Origin: Hyphomicrobiaceae bacterium UBA7697
Lineage (GTDB): Bacteria; Pseudomonadota; Alphaproteobacteria; Rhizobiales; Methyloligellaceae
Length of the DNA: 64,000 bases
NCBI GenBank assembly: GCA_002482645.1
Contig: DLGJ01000002.1
Span: 62,001 to 126,000 of the forward strand
Direction: 5' to 3'
Part shown: positions 45,561 through 55,598 of the stretch, piece after piece
Position numbering within the stretch: position 1 is the first letter of the stretch
How the letters are laid out: every line of letters starts with the position of its first letter
Notes under the pieces: model-generated
What the model saw: the letters and a program-made list of their open reading frames with translations, nothing else
Database searches by the model: none
What the model was told of the DNA's origin: nothing
Program-made: the position numbers and the translations under genes

Positions 45561-45588
45561 TTGTTTGTTCTGTCTTGTTTGTTCTGTC
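45561..45588. repeat. two tandem 14-bp repeats
   Basis: TTGTTTGTTCTGTC occurs twice head to tail (45561-45574, 45575-45588) between the atp terminator and the end of rppH. Confidence 0.85.
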
Positions 45589-45593
45589 TTGCC

Positions 45594-46091
45594 TTACCGG
45601 AGATGCGCGAAGGCATCCACGACGGCGGCGTAGACATCCCGTTTGAACGGCACCACCAGTTCCGGCAAATCCGCCATCGGCACCCACCGCCAGGCGTCGA
45701 ATTCCGCCTTGTGGTCAGGGCGCGGTTTGAGATCGATCTCCCGCTCGGCGCCTTCGAAACGCGCCGCGAACCACATCTGCTTCTGCCCCCTGTATTTGCC
45801 CTTCCAGGCGACACCGGCGAGCTCGGGCGGCAGGTCGTAGAGAAGCCAGTCCTCGGTCTGGGCGAGGAAGCGGGCCCTGCGCACACCGGTCTCTTCCCAG
45901 AGCTCACGGCGCGCGGCCTCTTCGGCATCTTCGCCCCTGTCGATTCCGCCTTGCGGCATCTGCCACCATTGCCCCTCGCCTTCGGACGCGCCCTTGCGTT
46001 CCGAACGGCGTCCGACGAAGACATGGCTGTCCACGTTCAAAAGCATCACACCCACGCAAGGGCGGTACGGCAAGGTCACGGTATCGGTCAT
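45594..46091 (-). CDS. rppH: RNA pyrophosphohydrolase (Nudix)
   Basis: 165 aa. The Nudix box is GGIDRGEDAEEAARRELWEE followed by TGV. The WWQMPQGGID context and YRGQKQMWFAARF are typical of RppH/NudH, which removes 5' pyrophosphate from mRNA to start decay. Start MTDTVTLPYRPCVGVMLLN at 46091. Last gene of the long leftward cluster beginning at obgE. Confidence 0.93.
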   Translation of the reverse strand: MTDTVTLPYRPCVGVMLLNVDSHVFVGRRSERKGASEGEGQWWQMPQGGIDRGEDAEEAARRELWEETGVRRARFLAQTEDWLLYDLPPELAGVAWKGKYRGQKQMWFAARFEGAEREIDLKPRPDHKAEFDAWRWVPMADLPELVVPFKRDVYAAVVDAFAHLR

Positions 46092-46140
46092 GGCGTTCAA
46101 ACTTCGCTGTGGGCGATGGCAAAGACGAGACGGCGGGAGC

Positions 46141-47373
46141 TCAGCTCTGCCGCGGCGTGCGGACCGCCGCGCTGACGGGGACGAGAACCAGTCCCTTTTG
46201 TTCGAGCGTACCGGCCCAGTCCGCAATGTGCTTGACCGTCGCGGGCGCCGCCTTGGCCACGCCGATGGCCGAGCCGTTCTCTTTCGCGGCGGCTTCGAGC
46301 TTCGCAAGCTGCACGTCCATCCGGCCGAGATCGAGGCGAATATCGGCCTTGGCATGCTCAAGCTGCAAAGCGGTGGCGACCCTGCCCGCCACCGAAGCAT
46401 CGACACTGCCGTCGTCGAGATAGATCAACCCGCGGCGCTTCAATTCCTCGAGGACGGGCGCCACGGATCCGAGTTCGGTCTCGAACTTCGCGCCCATATA
46501 GTTCGTCACGCCCACATAGCCCGTGTAGCGCGACATCGCCCATTGCAGGCGCTTCAGATTGTCTTTGGGGGAGAGGCTGGTGAGGAGTGCGTGGGGGCCG
46601 GGATCTTTGGAGGGGTAGTTCTCGGGCTCCAGGGGGACTGCGAGGTAAATCTCGTGCCCGGCCGTGCGAGCCTCTGTCACTCGCTCCTGGAGGCCGCGCC
46701 CATAGGCGCCATAGGCGAGGCTCACAGGCGGTGGAAGCCCCTTGATGATGTCGCCATCCGGCGCGCCGGGGATGCCAAGACCGTTCAGCAGGACCGCGAC
46801 CCGCGGAGGGCCGCCCTTGACGGCGGCATAATCGGACGGCCGTGCGTACACATCGGCGGGGCGGCTACCGTCCTCGGCAACCTTCGGCAGCGGTCCGTAA
46901 GGCGATTCCTCGACCAAGGCCGGGAGCGGCGCTTCGGACAAGGGCGCGTCCGCCGATTTGTCGATACCGGGCACAAGGCTGGCCAGGGCGACCTGGCGGC
47001 GGGACTCGCCCACGCTGGACGCAACGGTCTTGGTCTCCGATTCCAGAGCGCCATTCGGCCCAGGAGCGGCAGGAGCCGGCGGCAAGGGCACTTGGCCCGG
47101 GACCACCGGCATCATATTGGTGCCTTGGCCGGGCGGCGCGAGCGCTGGACCGCCCGGTGGCCCGGGGGCCGCGGGGCTGATCGCCGGACCTGTCACGGAG
47201 AATCCCGGCGGAAGTCCGATGGCGCCGGCGTTCCCTGCGGCAGGAGCCGCCGGCGGAGCCGTGTCGATCTGGACGACCTCGGCTGGTTCCGGCCCAGACA
47301 AGAACATGAGCAAGGTGACGCCAATCACCAAGGTCCAGAATACGATCCCCGAAGCAACGGCTAAGGCCTTCAT
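46141..47373 (-). CDS. divergent polysaccharide deacetylase family protein
   Basis: 410 aa. N-terminal membrane anchor (VFWTLVIGVTLLMFL), a long Pro/Ala/Gly-rich linker to about residue 190, then the DUF610-type deacetylase-like barrel (VAVLLNGLGIPGAPDGDIIK, then HEIYLAVPLEPENYP). Sited next to ctpA and envC as in many Hyphomicrobiales, suggesting a part in cell-envelope or septal peptidoglycan work; enzymatic activity is unproven for the family. Confidence 0.85.
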   Translation of the reverse strand: MKALAVASGIVFWTLVIGVTLLMFLSGPEPAEVVQIDTAPPAAPAAGNAGAIGLPPGFSVTGPAISPAAPGPPGGPALAPPGQGTNMMPVVPGQVPLPPAPAAPGPNGALESETKTVASSVGESRRQVALASLVPGIDKSADAPLSEAPLPALVEESPYGPLPKVAEDGSRPADVYARPSDYAAVKGGPPRVAVLLNGLGIPGAPDGDIIKGLPPPVSLAYGAYGRGLQERVTEARTAGHEIYLAVPLEPENYPSKDPGPHALLTSLSPKDNLKRLQWAMSRYTGYVGVTNYMGAKFETELGSVAPVLEELKRRGLIYLDDGSVDASVAGRVATALQLEHAKADIRLDLGRMDVQLAKLEAAAKENGSAIGVAKAAPATVKHIADWAGTLEQKGLVLVPVSAAVRTPRQS

Positions 47374-47511
47374 TCCGCGGCCTTCATAGTGTCGTCCTCC
47401 CCACTTCCAGGCCGTAGCCCGGCGACAGCCTTTGTACCAAGGCTCGAATGTGCGAAGGCCGCTCCCCTACCCCTGGTCGCCCGCGCGGCTCGTTGCTTCG
47501 CGGGCTGAGGT

Positions 47512-48855
47512 CTAGTTCGCAGCCTCCGCTTTTTGCTTCAGCTCAGTGTCTACTGACTTGATACCCCGCAAAAGGTCCAGCGCATAGTTCAACTGCGTAT
47601 CCTTTTCCTTGTCCTCGGGGACATAAGAGGAACTGCCCGACTGCTCCTCCTCTTCTTTCGTCGTCTCGTTTTTGAGATGGCCGCGAAGATTGGCCTCGCC
47701 GCGCGTCCCAATGACGTCTTCCTTCTTCTTGAGATCGTCCGGAAGCTCTTCCTCGACCACGAGTTCGGGGTCGATACCCTTGGCTTGGATCGAACGGCCC
47801 GAAGGCGTGTAGTAGCGGGCGGTGGTCAGCCGCAAGGCGCCGCTGGAACCGAGCGGAATGATGGTCTGCACCGAGCCCTTGCCGAACGAGCGCGTGCCGA
47901 TCACGGTTGCCCGGTGATGGTCTTGAAGCGCCCCCGCGACGATCTCGGACGCGGAGGCCGAACCGCCGTTGATCAGCACGACGATCTTCTTGCCGTCGGT
48001 GATGTCGCCCTTCCGGGCATTGGACCGCTGCGTTTCTTCGAGATTGCGGCCGCGGGTCAGGACGATCGCGCCCTGATCGAGGAACGAATCCGACACGGAG
48101 ATGGCCTGATCCAGCAAGCCCCCGGGGTTATTCCGCAGATCGATGACGTAACCCTTCAGATTGTCTCCCAGCTCTTTCTTGAGGTCGTCGACGGCCTTCA
48201 CCAGATTGTCGGTGGTCTGCTCGTTGAACGTCGTGATCCGGATATAGCCCACATCGTCGCCCTCGGCGTTGTACTTCACCGGGTTGATATGGATCATGTC
48301 GCGGACGACCTTGACCTCGAACGGATCGTCGACGCCCTTGCGCACGATCGTCAGCGTGATCGGCGAGTTGACCGGGCCACGCATCTTCTCGACGGCTTCC
48401 TGCAATGTGAGGCCGAGGATCTGCTCCTTGTCGAGATGGGTGATCAGATCGCCGCTCATGAGGCCCGCGCGGGCGGCCGGCGTGTCCTCGATGGGAGACA
48501 CGACCTTGACGACGCCGTTCTCCATCGTGACCTCGATGCCGAGACCGCCGAATTCGCCCCGGGTCTGCACCTGCATGTCGCGGAAATGCTTCGGGTTGAG
48601 ATAGGCGGAGTGCGGGTCGAGCGCCGTCAGCATGCCGTTGATGGCGGACTCGATCAGCTTGGAGTCCGTGGGCTCCTCCACATAATCCGCCCGCACGCGT
48701 TCCAGCACCTCACCGAAGAGATCGAGTTGCTTGTAAATCTCCGAATTGGCCGCCGAGGCGGACGGGCTTCGCGCGAGGCTTACCATCGTCGAGCCCGCGG
48801 CGATTACCGCCACAACCAGAAGCGCCCACAGAGCGTATTCGGACTTCCGCATCAT
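47512..48855 (-). CDS. ctpA: C-terminal processing peptidase, S41 family
   Basis: 447 aa periplasmic protease. N-terminal signal/anchor (MMRKSEYALWALLVVAVIAA), PDZ domain (GGLGIEVTMENGVVKVVSPI), and catalytic Ser in GGSASASEIVAGALQDH with Lys in RSFGKGSVQ. ATG 48855 overlaps the envC stop (ATGA); the frame runs on upstream to 48888 without reason. Confidence 0.94.
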   Translation of the reverse strand: MMRKSEYALWALLVVAVIAAGSTMVSLARSPSASAANSEIYKQLDLFGEVLERVRADYVEEPTDSKLIESAINGMLTALDPHSAYLNPKHFRDMQVQTRGEFGGLGIEVTMENGVVKVVSPIEDTPAARAGLMSGDLITHLDKEQILGLTLQEAVEKMRGPVNSPITLTIVRKGVDDPFEVKVVRDMIHINPVKYNAEGDDVGYIRITTFNEQTTDNLVKAVDDLKKELGDNLKGYVIDLRNNPGGLLDQAISVSDSFLDQGAIVLTRGRNLEETQRSNARKGDITDGKKIVVLINGGSASASEIVAGALQDHHRATVIGTRSFGKGSVQTIIPLGSSGALRLTTARYYTPSGRSIQAKGIDPELVVEEELPDDLKKKEDVIGTRGEANLRGHLKNETTKEEEEQSGSSSYVPEDKEKDTQLNYALDLLRGIKSVDTELKQKAEAAN

Positions 48856-50216
48856 CCTTGCACCTTCCCAGATGCCGCGGCCCACCATGGGCCGGGGTCT
48901 ATTGGCCGTCCGTCCTTTCTGAATTCTACATAGAGGACGGGGCGTGAACTTTGGCCACCGCGATCGCCCGGCGGCACCGCGTCGCCCATGACGGCGATCG
49001 GCTCGCCAGCTAGAACGAATTGGCCGAGGCTCACGTCAATGCGGCTCATCCCCGCAAGCAAAATATGATAGCCCCCGCCAGCGTTGATGATCAAGAGTTG
49101 CCCATAGGAGCGGAAGGGTCCGGCGTAGACCACCCAACCGTCCGCGGGGGCCGTGACGCGCGCCTCCGCGCGGGTCTCCAGCGAAACGCCTTGAAGCGCC
49201 GCGCCGGCGGCGTCCTTGTCGCCGAACCCGTGGGTGCGTTGCCCTTGCGCCGGGAGCCGTAGACTGCCCTTGGATTGATCGAACGGCACGGCCGGCTTCA
49301 TCCGATCCGGGCTGGCGAAGGCCACCTTCTTCGCGTCCGGCTTGAGTTCGACCACCCGTTCGTTGGCGGGGGTCGCCATGACCTCTTGCTGCAACCGCGT
49401 CCGCAATGCCGTCTCCGCCGCGAGTTCGGCGTCGTATTGCGCGACTTCCGCCTTGGCGATCTTCTCGTCGAGCTGCTCCACCAAATCGTTCAGACTTTCG
49501 ACCTCGGCCGCGAGTGTCTTCGCCGACTGGTTCAAATCCGCCAGCTCCTGCTGGCCCGCATCCTGCCGGGATTTCTTCTCCGCGATCAGGCGGTCGAGAC
49601 GCTCCTGCTCCGCCGCCAACTGATCGGCGTCGCGGCGCTGCGCATCGCGTTCGGCACGGATTCGTTCCTCCACCGCCGAGATGTCCTGAAGGCTCTCGGT
49701 GAGGCTATCGGCTTGATATTTGAGTTCCGGATAGATTTCGGCGAGCAGCATCGCACCACGAACGACCTTCAACGCATCGTCGCGCCGGGTAACAATCGCC
49801 GGCGGCGGCGTGCGGCCAATCCTCTGCATGGCGCTCAACATCGTCACAATCGCGGCTTTCCGCTCGTTGATCGAGTTTTGCATCGCGTTGACTTGGGCGG
49901 TCAGTTCGGCGAGTTCGCTTTCGGTCTCCGAAAGCCGCGCCTCGCTCTCCTGAACGCGTTTGCCCGCTTCGATCAGTTCGCTGTTGAGCCGTGCCCTTTC
50001 TTCCGCCAGAACCGCGAGGTCCTTGGTGAGGCCCTCCGCCTTGACCCGGCTGGATTCCAATTCGTGTTCGGTCTCGTCGAGACGCTGTTTGGCTTCGTCC
50101 CGGGAGAGGTCTTCCTGGCCGTAGGCATGCCCGGCAGGCACGCCCAAGAGAACCGTGACTACAAGGGCGACCCGAAAATTTCGCGTGGTGAAGGTCAATC
50201 GCTTCGAATGCGCCAT
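48852..50216 (-). CDS. envC: EnvC-like murein hydrolase activator, degenerate LytM
   Basis: 454 aa. Signal peptide, a long coiled coil (about residues 25-250, heptads of Glu/Lys/Leu/Arg) and a C-terminal LytM/M23 domain (about 330-450). The domain keeps the fold (GWVVYAGPFRSYGQLLIINA, GYHILLAGM) but the zinc-binding HxH near the end is replaced by YVEFR and no HxxxD is seen, so it should activate amidases rather than cleave peptidoglycan itself. ATG 50216 has AGGA seven bases upstream; GTG 50243 does not. Confidence 0.9.
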   Translation of the reverse strand: MAHSKRLTFTTRNFRVALVVTVLLGVPAGHAYGQEDLSRDEAKQRLDETEHELESSRVKAEGLTKDLAVLAEERARLNSELIEAGKRVQESEARLSETESELAELTAQVNAMQNSINERKAAIVTMLSAMQRIGRTPPPAIVTRRDDALKVVRGAMLLAEIYPELKYQADSLTESLQDISAVEERIRAERDAQRRDADQLAAEQERLDRLIAEKKSRQDAGQQELADLNQSAKTLAAEVESLNDLVEQLDEKIAKAEVAQYDAELAAETALRTRLQQEVMATPANERVVELKPDAKKVAFASPDRMKPAVPFDQSKGSLRLPAQGQRTHGFGDKDAAGAALQGVSLETRAEARVTAPADGWVVYAGPFRSYGQLLIINAGGGYHILLAGMSRIDVSLGQFVLAGEPIAVMGDAVPPGDRGGQSSRPVLYVEFRKDGRPIDPGPWWAAASGKVQG

Positions 50217-50300
50217 TCGTCCTGGCCGTTCGGTCGATGGCACCGGAGGGAAGCGGCAGAATCAAGGCAAAAGCCTTAAGAATCCTTAACCTTTCGCCCC

Positions 50301-50786
50301 TCAGCCCCGGTGGTAGGGATGCCCCGCCAAAATCGTCATAGCCCGGTAGAGCTGCTCGGCAAGCACGATGCGCGCAAGCCCATGGGGCAACGTCATCGGC
50401 CCCAGGGAGAGCGACAGCACCGCGCGACCCAGCACCGCCTCGCCGAGACCGTCGGGGCCGCCGAGAACGAAGGCCAGTCCCGGAGCCGTAGCGCTATCCC
50501 GCCGCGCGGCCAAAGTCTCGGCGAAGGCATCGCTCGACAGCCGTTCTCCGCCTGGGTCCAGACACACAACGGCGAAGCCGGATGGAAGTTTCGCCAAGAG
50601 GGCCTCCGCCTCGGCGGAACGGCGGCCCGATACGGTCGGCGCGCGCGATTCCGGCAGTTCGGCGACCGCCAGCGGCGACAACCCGAGGCTGCGGCCGAGC
50701 GCTTCGGCGCGGCCGAGATAATGGGCACAGAGCGCACGCTCTGGTCCCTGCTTGAGCTTACCGACGCCGGCGATCAGCAGACGCAT
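50301..50786 (-). CDS. rlmH: 23S rRNA (pseudouridine1915-N3)-methyltransferase
   Basis: 161 aa SPOUT enzyme. N-terminus MRLLIAGVGKLKQGPERALC; knot region FVLGGPDGLGEAVLGRA and C-terminal RIVLAEQLYRAMTILAGHPYH are family hallmarks. Downstream of rsfS, the common pairing. Confidence 0.95.
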   Translation of the reverse strand: MRLLIAGVGKLKQGPERALCAHYLGRAEALGRSLGLSPLAVAELPESRAPTVSGRRSAEAEALLAKLPSGFAVVCLDPGGERLSSDAFAETLAARRDSATAPGLAFVLGGPDGLGEAVLGRAVLSLSLGPMTLPHGLARIVLAEQLYRAMTILAGHPYHRG

Positions 50787-50825
50787 GGCCGGCCTTCGCC
50801 GCGCGCGCCGGTGGCGGTCCTTGGC

Positions 50826-51236
50826 TCAGACCACCAGTCGCTCCATCGGCCGGTCGGCGGACCACATCTTTTCGAGGTTGTAGAACTCACGAACCTCGGG
50901 CCGAAAGAGATGGACAATGACCTCGCCCGCATCGATCAGCACCCAGTCGCCCTGAGGCAATCCTTCGACACGTGCACGGCCATAGCCTTCGTCTTTTAGC
51001 GCTTTGATGAGATGGTCGGCGACCGCGCCGACATGCCGCTGCGAACGACCCGAGGCGACAACCATGTAGTCGCCAATCGACGTCTTTCCCTTCAAATCGA
51101 TGACCGCGACATCTTCGGCTTTGGCGCCGTCGAGCGTGTCGGTCACGATCTTCAGCAGTCGTCCCGGCTCGGCGCTGAATGACGCTAGTCCGGGTGGAGG
51201 CGTACCGTTGTGTGTACCCTCGCTAGGTGAGCGCAT
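50826..51236 (-). CDS. rsfS: ribosome silencing factor RsfS
   Basis: 136 aa from ATG 51236; a longer frame reaches 51329. The conserved domain spans GAKAEDVAVIDLKGKTSIGD ... GDWVLIDAGEVIVHLFRPEV. RsfS binds L14 and blocks subunit joining under starvation. The N-terminal 25 residues are not conserved, so the start is uncertain. Confidence 0.9.
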   Translation of the reverse strand: MRSPSEGTHNGTPPPGLASFSAEPGRLLKIVTDTLDGAKAEDVAVIDLKGKTSIGDYMVVASGRSQRHVGAVADHLIKALKDEGYGRARVEGLPQGDWVLIDAGEVIVHLFRPEVREFYNLEKMWSADRPMERLVV

Positions 51237-51412
51237 GTTTGCGTGGGTTTCCTTCTGCCATTGCACTGAAGAAGCGGCTTGAGACAATGCCCTTTGCGTG
51301 GCGCGCGGGGCTCTTTCGACAAACGCCACTTCACACCTTCACATTAATATGCCGGCTCACCTGGTTTCAATAGATAGTAGGGGCCGGTTCTTCTTGGTCT
51401 TGATCTAGTAAA

Positions 51413-52051
51413 TTAGTCCGATTCCGCAACAATTTCGCGAAGGGCGGTCGACGACAGCCCCGAAAGCCGGTGCGTGAGGACGGTCCAGGCGGGGGGACGG
51501 CGAAGCGCAAGACCGCCCGCGTCGCTCTCGTCCACATAGGCAAAGGCGAAGCGATGCGCCGCTTTGCTCGCGCGCGCCTTGAGCCGGTAGCCCGGACGAT
51601 CCAGCACGGCGACCGGAACCAGGTCGAAAATCTCGGGCCAATCCTTCCATCGGTGAATGCCGGCGAGATTGTCGGCCCCCATCAGCCACACGAAATGGAC
51701 GCCCGGGAAACGCTGCTTCAGGGCCATCAGCAGATCCACCGTGTAAGGCGACCCCGTTCCTCCGTCGAAGCCCGTGACGACGATCCGCTTGTGGTTGGCG
51801 ATGCGGCGCGCATCGCGCACGCGCTTCGTCACCGGCGGCAGCCCCGCACGGTCCTTCAATGGATTGCCGGCCGTGACCAGCCACCAGACCCGGTCGAGAC
51901 CGAGCCGCTTGAGGGCGGCGAGACTGATGGCACGATGGGCCTCATGGGCCGGATTGAAGGAGCCGCCGAGGAGACCGATCCGCATGCCGGGCGCCGCGAC
52001 CGGCGCGCGAAATTCCAGGGGCTGGGTTTGGCTCAAAGCGCGCGAGACCAT
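51413..52051 (-). CDS. nadD: nicotinate-nucleotide adenylyltransferase
   Basis: 212 aa. The nucleotidyltransferase motif is IGLLGGSFNPAHEAHRAIS; ISTxR-type end replaced by LSSTALRE. Makes deamido-NAD. ATG 52051 directly follows the proA stop (TGAATG), so the first 22 residues are an extension before the conserved MRIGLLGG. Confidence 0.94.
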   Translation of the reverse strand: MVSRALSQTQPLEFRAPVAAPGMRIGLLGGSFNPAHEAHRAISLAALKRLGLDRVWWLVTAGNPLKDRAGLPPVTKRVRDARRIANHKRIVVTGFDGGTGSPYTVDLLMALKQRFPGVHFVWLMGADNLAGIHRWKDWPEIFDLVPVAVLDRPGYRLKARASKAAHRFAFAYVDESDAGGLALRRPPAWTVLTHRLSGLSSTALREIVAESD

Positions 52052-53338
52052 TCAGGGGCGGGTCTGGCCCTGCCCGTGCACCACGTATTTGAACGTGGTG
52101 AGTTGCTCGACGCCCACGGGCCCGCGCGCATGGAATCGTCCGGTCGCGATCCCGATCTCCGCGCCCATGCCGAACTCGCCGCCGTCGGCGAACTGAGTCG
52201 AGGCGTTGTGCAGCACGATCGCGCTGTCGACACGCGACAGGAACTCCGCGGCCGCCGCCTCGTCGCTCGTGACGATCGCATCGGTGTGGTGCGAACCATG
52301 TTCGGCGATATGATCGATCGCGTCGTCCAGATCGTCCACGACCCTCACCGCGATGATCGGCGCGAGATACTCCGTATCCCAATCTTCGTCGGTCGCGGTC
52401 TTCACGCGGCTATCCGTATGCTGCGTATCCGGATCGCCCCGGATTTCGCATCCGGCTTCGATCAGCGCGTCCACGATGGGCGTGAGATGAGTCGGAACGG
52501 CGGCACGCGAGACGAGCAGCGTCTCGGCCGCCCCGCAAATGCCCGGACGGCGCATCTTGGCATTGACGACCACGTCGCGCGCCATATCGAGCGGCGCGGT
52601 CTCGTCCACATAGACGTGACAGTTGCCTTCGAGATGCGCGAACACCGGCACCCGCGCCTCCTTCTGGACACGCTCGACGAGGCTCCTGCCGCCGCGCGGC
52701 ACGATCACGTCGACGGCGCCGTCAAGCCCGCCGAGGATGAACCCGACCGCCTGCCGGTCCACCGAGGGAACGAGCTGAATGGCTTCGCCGGGAAGCCCGA
52801 CCGACTTGACCGCCTCGGTCAGATGATTGGCGATCACCAGCGAGGTCAGGAAACTGTCGGAGCCGGAGCGCAGGATCACCGCGTTGCCGGCTTTCAGGCA
52901 CAAGGCCGACGCGTCCGCCGTGACGTTGGGGCGGCTCTCGTAGATCATGCCGATCACGCCGAGGGGAACCCGTACCCGCGCGATCTCCAGCCCGTTCGGA
53001 CGCGTCCAGGATGTAATGGTCTTGCCGGCGGGATCTGGCAGCGCCGCGACCTCGCGCAAGCCTTTCGCCATCGCCGCGATCCGGCCGCCGTCGAGCCGGA
53101 GCCGGTCCAGATAGGCCGCGTCGCGGCCGTTCTTTTCCGCCGCTTCCAGATCCTTGGCGTTGGCCTCGAGGATCTTCTCCGCGCCCGCTTCGAGCGCGGC
53201 CGCCATGGCTTCGAGGGCCGCGTTCTTCTGCTCGGTGGACGCAACCGCCAGTTCGGCCGCCGCCGCTCGGGCAAGCCGTCCCATATAGAGCATCATGGGC
53301 TCCAGACTGATGGCGGGGTCTTGGGCGGGAAGAGACAC
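52052..53338 (-). CDS. proA: gamma-glutamyl phosphate reductase
   Basis: 428 aa, second step of proline biosynthesis. Aldehyde-dehydrogenase-like; the catalytic Cys lies in RRPGICGAAETLLV; VPLGVIGMIYESRPNVTADA and VIVPRGGRSLVERV are family motifs. Follows proB by 28 bases. Confidence 0.96.
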   Translation of the reverse strand: MSLPAQDPAISLEPMMLYMGRLARAAAAELAVASTEQKNAALEAMAAALEAGAEKILEANAKDLEAAEKNGRDAAYLDRLRLDGGRIAAMAKGLREVAALPDPAGKTITSWTRPNGLEIARVRVPLGVIGMIYESRPNVTADASALCLKAGNAVILRSGSDSFLTSLVIANHLTEAVKSVGLPGEAIQLVPSVDRQAVGFILGGLDGAVDVIVPRGGRSLVERVQKEARVPVFAHLEGNCHVYVDETAPLDMARDVVVNAKMRRPGICGAAETLLVSRAAVPTHLTPIVDALIEAGCEIRGDPDTQHTDSRVKTATDEDWDTEYLAPIIAVRVVDDLDDAIDHIAEHGSHHTDAIVTSDEAAAAEFLSRVDSAIVLHNASTQFADGGEFGMGAEIGIATGRFHARGPVGVEQLTTFKYVVHGQGQTRP

Positions 53339-53366
53339 GTCGTAAGCCTTTCGTTTTGTGGGCTCT

Positions 53367-54494
53367 TCAGGAGCCCGTTCTTCTTAGAGTCATGTCGTCG
53401 CGATGGATCAGCTCCGGACGGCCAAGATAGCCCAGTATGCCCGCGATTTCACGGCTCTTGCGCCCGATGATCGCGGCGGCGTCGGCATGGCCGTAGGCGA
53501 TCAGCCCCCGGCCGATCTCCGTGCCGCCGGCGCTTCGGATGACCACGGCATCGCCCCGCTCGAAATAGCCTTCGATATGCGTGACCCCGGCGGGCAGCAG
53601 ACTCTTGCCCGATCCCAGGGCCGCCGCCGCGCCAGGATCGACGAATACGGCGCCGCGCGGTTCGAGCGTACCGCCGATCCAGCGTTTGCGCGCCGTCACC
53701 GGGTCGGAATGGGCGAGGAACCACGTGCAGATGCCCGCCTCGGCGAAGACGGACAGCGGGTTCGTCACCTTGCCGCTGGCGATGACCATATTGGTCCCCG
53801 CTTGCACGGCGATCTTGGCCGCTTCGATCTTGGTCACCATGCCGCCGCGCGACAATTCCGACCCCACATCGCCGGCCATCGCCTCGATTTCGGCCGTGAT
53901 CTCGGGAACGACATCGAGCCGCTTTGCATCGGCCCCGCTACCGGGCGGGGCCGTGTACAGCCCATCGACATCCGACAGAAGCACGAGACAGTCCGCGCTC
54001 ACCATCGAGGCCACGCGCGCGGCGAGCCGGTCGTTGTCGCCATAGCGGATCTCGTTGGTCGCCACCGTGTCGTTCTCGTTCACCACCGGCACCGCGCCGC
54101 GCTTCAGCAAGGTCGAGATCGTGCTGCGCGCGTTGAGGTATCGCCGCCGCTCTTCCGTGTCGCCCAGCGTCACCAGGACCTGTGCGGCCACGAGCCCGCG
54201 CGCCCGAAACGCGCTCTCATAGGCATGGGCCAAATGAATCTGACCGACGGCGGCGGAGGCCTGGCTGTCCTCCAGCTTGAGCGGGCCCTTGGGGACCCCG
54301 AGCAGGTTGCGGCCGAGCGCGATGGCACCGGACGACACGAGGATCACTTCCTTGCCGCGCTTGCGCAGTTCCGCGATGTCGTCGCAGAGCGCGTCGAGCC
54401 ATGCGGCGCGCAACACGCCCGCCTCGTTGTCGACCAGCAGCGCCGAGCCGATCTTGACGACGATGCGGCGCGCCTTGGCCCATTCGGGTCTCAT
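53367..54494 (-). CDS. proB: glutamate 5-kinase
   Basis: 375 aa: amino-acid kinase domain (RRIVVKIGSALLVDNEAGVL, VPVVNENDTVATNEI, GTGM-type segment GGMVTKIEAAKIA) and C-terminal PUA domain. First step of proline synthesis. ATG 54494 overlaps the obgE stop (ATGA). Confidence 0.96.
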   Translation of the reverse strand: MRPEWAKARRIVVKIGSALLVDNEAGVLRAAWLDALCDDIAELRKRGKEVILVSSGAIALGRNLLGVPKGPLKLEDSQASAAVGQIHLAHAYESAFRARGLVAAQVLVTLGDTEERRRYLNARSTISTLLKRGAVPVVNENDTVATNEIRYGDNDRLAARVASMVSADCLVLLSDVDGLYTAPPGSGADAKRLDVVPEITAEIEAMAGDVGSELSRGGMVTKIEAAKIAVQAGTNMVIASGKVTNPLSVFAEAGICTWFLAHSDPVTARKRWIGGTLEPRGAVFVDPGAAAALGSGKSLLPAGVTHIEGYFERGDAVVIRSAGGTEIGRGLIAYGHADAAAIIGRKSREIAGILGYLGRPELIHRDDMTLRRTGS

Positions 54495-55534
54495 GGCCGC
54501 CACCCTCGTGTCTTTTGGGGCGACGGTTCCCGTGCTTCCCCGGCGCGCATCGCCACGATCTCGCGCGCAAGGGCGGCCAGCACTTCCTGCACGCCTTTGC
54601 CCGTCGCGGCCGACACGATCAGGGGCGTGACACCCGCAGCCATCTTGAGCGCCTGCAGCTTCCTCTTGAGATCGTCCGGATCGACGGCATCGGCCTTGGA
54701 CAGCGCCAGGACTTCCGGTTTGTCCTCGAGCCCCGCGCCATAGGCTTCGATCTCGCCCCGAACGATCTCGTAGGCTTCGGCCGGGTCCTCCGACGTCGCA
54801 TCGACGAGGTGCAGCAGCACCGCCGTCCGCTCCACGTGACCGAGGAAGCGGTCGCCGATCCCCGCCCCTTCATGAGCGCCCTCGATCAGACCGGGAATGT
54901 CGGCGATGACGAAGTCGAGACCGCCGAACCGCACCACACCGAGATTGGGGTGGAGCGTCGTGAAAGGATAGTCGGCGATCTTCGGCTTGGCCCGGCTGAC
55001 CGTGGCCAGGAAGGTGGACTTGCCCGCGTTGGGCAGACCGACGATCCCGACATCGCCGATCAGCTTCAGGCGTAGCCAGAGATACATCTCCTCACCGGGC
55101 AGACCGGGATTGGCCCGGCGCGGTGCCTGATTCGTCGATGTCTTGAAATGCGTGTTGCCGAACCCGCCATTGCCGCCTTCGAGCAGCACGATGCGGGTGC
55201 CCGGCTCGGTGAGATCGGCGATCAGCGTCTCGCCGTCCTCGTCGAGAATTTGCGTACCCGGCGGCACTTTCAGGACCACATCCGCGCCCTTGGCCCCGGT
55301 GCGGTTCTGGCCCATGCCGTTGCCGCCCTTCTTGGCCTTGAAATGCTGCTGATAGCGAAAGTCGAGAAGCGTGTTGAGATTGGCCACGCACTCGACGATC
55401 ACGTCGCCGCCGCGGCCGCCATCGCCACCGTTGGGACCGCCGAACTCGACATATTTCTCCCGCCGGAAGCTGACGCACCCGTTACCGCCGTCGCCGGAGC
55501 GGACATAGACCTTTGCGGAATCGAGAAATTGCAT
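54491..55534 (-). CDS. obgE: GTPase ObgE/CgtA
   Basis: 347 aa. Glycine-rich Obg fold (residues 1-158, YVRSGDGGNGCVSFRREKYV), then the G domain with GLPNAGKSTFL, DIPGLIEGAHEG and the NKxD-equivalent ALSKAD. 50S assembly and stress factor. Downstream of rpmA and a GNAT gene. Confidence 0.96.
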   Translation of the reverse strand: MQFLDSAKVYVRSGDGGNGCVSFRREKYVEFGGPNGGDGGRGGDVIVECVANLNTLLDFRYQQHFKAKKGGNGMGQNRTGAKGADVVLKVPPGTQILDEDGETLIADLTEPGTRIVLLEGGNGGFGNTHFKTSTNQAPRRANPGLPGEEMYLWLRLKLIGDVGIVGLPNAGKSTFLATVSRAKPKIADYPFTTLHPNLGVVRFGGLDFVIADIPGLIEGAHEGAGIGDRFLGHVERTAVLLHLVDATSEDPAEAYEIVRGEIEAYGAGLEDKPEVLALSKADAVDPDDLKRKLQALKMAAGVTPLIVSAATGKGVQEVLAALAREIVAMRAGEAREPSPQKTRGWRP

Positions 55535-55598
55535 GGCAAGGGATTAGCATCAGGGATGCCGTGTTGCACGCTTTGCGGAGACGCGGCCGCGCGACACC